From JADKIH01 sp964486655 (GTDB taxonomy: Bacteria > Bacteroidota > Bacteroidia > AKYH767-A > 2013-40CM-41-45), in contig CAZAON010000353.1 in the NCBI GenBank assembly GCA_964486655.1, positions 1-6,986 on the forward strand: a stretch of DNA of 6,986 bases. Reading direction: 5' to 3'. The translations under genes were made by a program, and so were the position numbers. Shown one piece after another: positions 6,208 through 6,986 of the stretch. Below the pieces are notes generated by a model. It was not told the origin of the DNA. It saw only the letters and a program-made list of their open reading frames with translations, and ran no database searches. The first letter of the stretch is position 1. The number at the start of each line of letters is the position of its first letter.

Positions 6208-6986
6208 CAAACAATGGATCGATAATCTGGCCATACGGACAACCTGCAGAAACTGGCTGAAGAGAAATCTGATTTCGCAGGAAGAGTTTGACCGCATTAA
6301 GCTTACATTCCATACCGACTATAACAATCCGAATATTTTCGCCAGGATTGGAATGTTCATATTCACGATTATCGTTTTTTCATCTGTTATGGGTTTGTAT
6401 AATGTAATCATCGGATATTACAACTTACTCTTCCAGCTCAGCTTTGCGACGATAGTTTTGTTTTTCGCAGTCGAATATTTTTTCAGAAAACAAAATTATT
6501 ACCGCTCCGGAGTAACAGATGCATTACTTTATACGGGATTGTTTTGTCTGCTCGTTTCGATAATTATAATTGTTGACGGGAATAATAATTTCACATTTAA
6601 TTCAGATCCCTTAATTTATCTTTTTGTATTTACACCTTTCCTGATTGTAGCCACGATACGATATGTAGACGCATTTCTTGCATTGATAACATTTATCATT
6701 CTCATATTAATTAATTCGCTTCTCGTTTTAAAGGCAGGTTATACCGGGAAATTAATATTGCCGTTTGAGACAATGGCATTATCCTTTCTCATTTACTTCT
6801 TCATAAAGCGTCTTGGCTCTAAAGCGGAAAACCGATACTGGAAGAATTGTATTAAGATGACTGAAACAATGAGTCTGACTGCACTTTATCTTGCCGGAAA
6901 TTATTATGTGGTAAGGAACCTGACCGAAATATTACTTGGCGTGGATATTCAGCCCGGTACCGATATTTCCTTTTCATACATTTTTT
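6194..6986 (+). CDS. Second DUF2157-like polytopic membrane protein, truncated by window edge
   Basis: Seen: an ATG at 6194 opens a frame with no stop to the right edge (264 codons visible). The protein begins MIIYNKQWIDNLAIRTTCRNW, then KRNLISQEEFDRIKLTF, which parallels EGIISGESYRKLKE of the upstream protein. Hydrophobic segments lie near residues 50-71, 74-95, 107-127, 139-155, 158-179, 187-204 and 227-240, with a basic loop KRLGSKAENRYWKN at 205-218 and a likely extracytoplasmic loop DGNNNFTFNSD at 128-138. The start overlaps the upstream stop by 14 bases in a different frame, which indicates translational coupling. Spacing of helices and loops matches the upstream gene, so the two are probably diverged duplicates (inference). 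The function is unknown and the C-terminus lies outside the window. Confidence 0.8.
   Translation, partial: MIIYNKQWIDNLAIRTTCRNWLKRNLISQEEFDRIKLTFHTDYNNPNIFARIGMFIFTIIVFSSVMGLYNVIIGYYNLLFQLSFATIVLFFAVEYFFRKQNYYRSGVTDALLYTGLFCLLVSIIIIVDGNNNFTFNSDPLIYLFVFTPFLIVATIRYVDAFLALITFIILILINSLLVLKAGYTGKLILPFETMALSFLIYFFIKRLGSKAENRYWKNCIKMTETMSLTALYLAGNYYVVRNLTEILLGVDIQPGTDISFSYIF

Noticed and set aside
1..6986. A defence island, mobile element, CRISPR array or biosynthetic cluster
   Set aside because: All genes seen are envelope or translation-related genes with no transposase, integrase, nuclease or repeat-spacer pattern. The one repeat present is a palindrome, not a CRISPR array.

Overview
The window looks like a chromosomal segment of a Bacteroidota (Bacteroidetes) genome. 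The evidence is a TamB-family gene head-to-head with tsaD, an arrangement familiar in that phylum; Bacteroidota-type -7 promoter boxes (TAnnTTTG) upstream of two genes; SPII lipoproteins, one with a charged motif after the Cys that resembles the Bacteroidota surface-export signal; a neprilysin-like M13 peptidase lipoprotein; and moderately AT-rich base composition. There is no rRNA, tRNA, CRISPR array, transposase or phage gene. The content is mostly conserved housekeeping and cell-envelope functions.

Layout. (1) Bases 1 to about 1126, minus strand: the N-terminal ~360 codons of a TamB-like (DUF490) inner-membrane-anchored protein that runs off the left edge. It has no stop, so it is easily missed. 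(2) 1125-2150, plus: tsaD, the t6A tRNA-modification ATPase, complete with all key motifs. (3) 2170-2859, plus: a small two-domain lipoprotein (lipocalin-like plus PPC-like beta domain), 19 bp after tsaD and probably co-transcribed. (4) 2891-3027: an AT-rich, nested, imperfect palindrome made of AATTACTAA / TTAGTAATT units, lying between two convergent genes. (5) 3041-5089, minus: an M13 metallopeptidase lipoprotein. Its start is best placed at 5089, because a good -7 box lies just upstream and the lipoprotein signal begins there. (6) 5236-6207 and 6194 to the right edge, plus: two overlapping genes for polytopic membrane proteins of DUF2157-like architecture, probably a tandem paralogous pair.

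How they fit together: tamB, the lipoprotein, the M13 peptidase and the membrane-protein pair all act at the envelope, while tsaD is a translation-fidelity gene. They form several transcription units: tamB leftward; tsaD plus lipoprotein rightward; M13 leftward; the DUF2157-like pair rightward. I see no cassette resembling a new defence or mobile system. The items most worth a second look are the palindromic array at 2891-3027 and the tamB 5' end, where the plausible ATG codons are in a different frame from the conserved protein, with a homopolymer junction between them.
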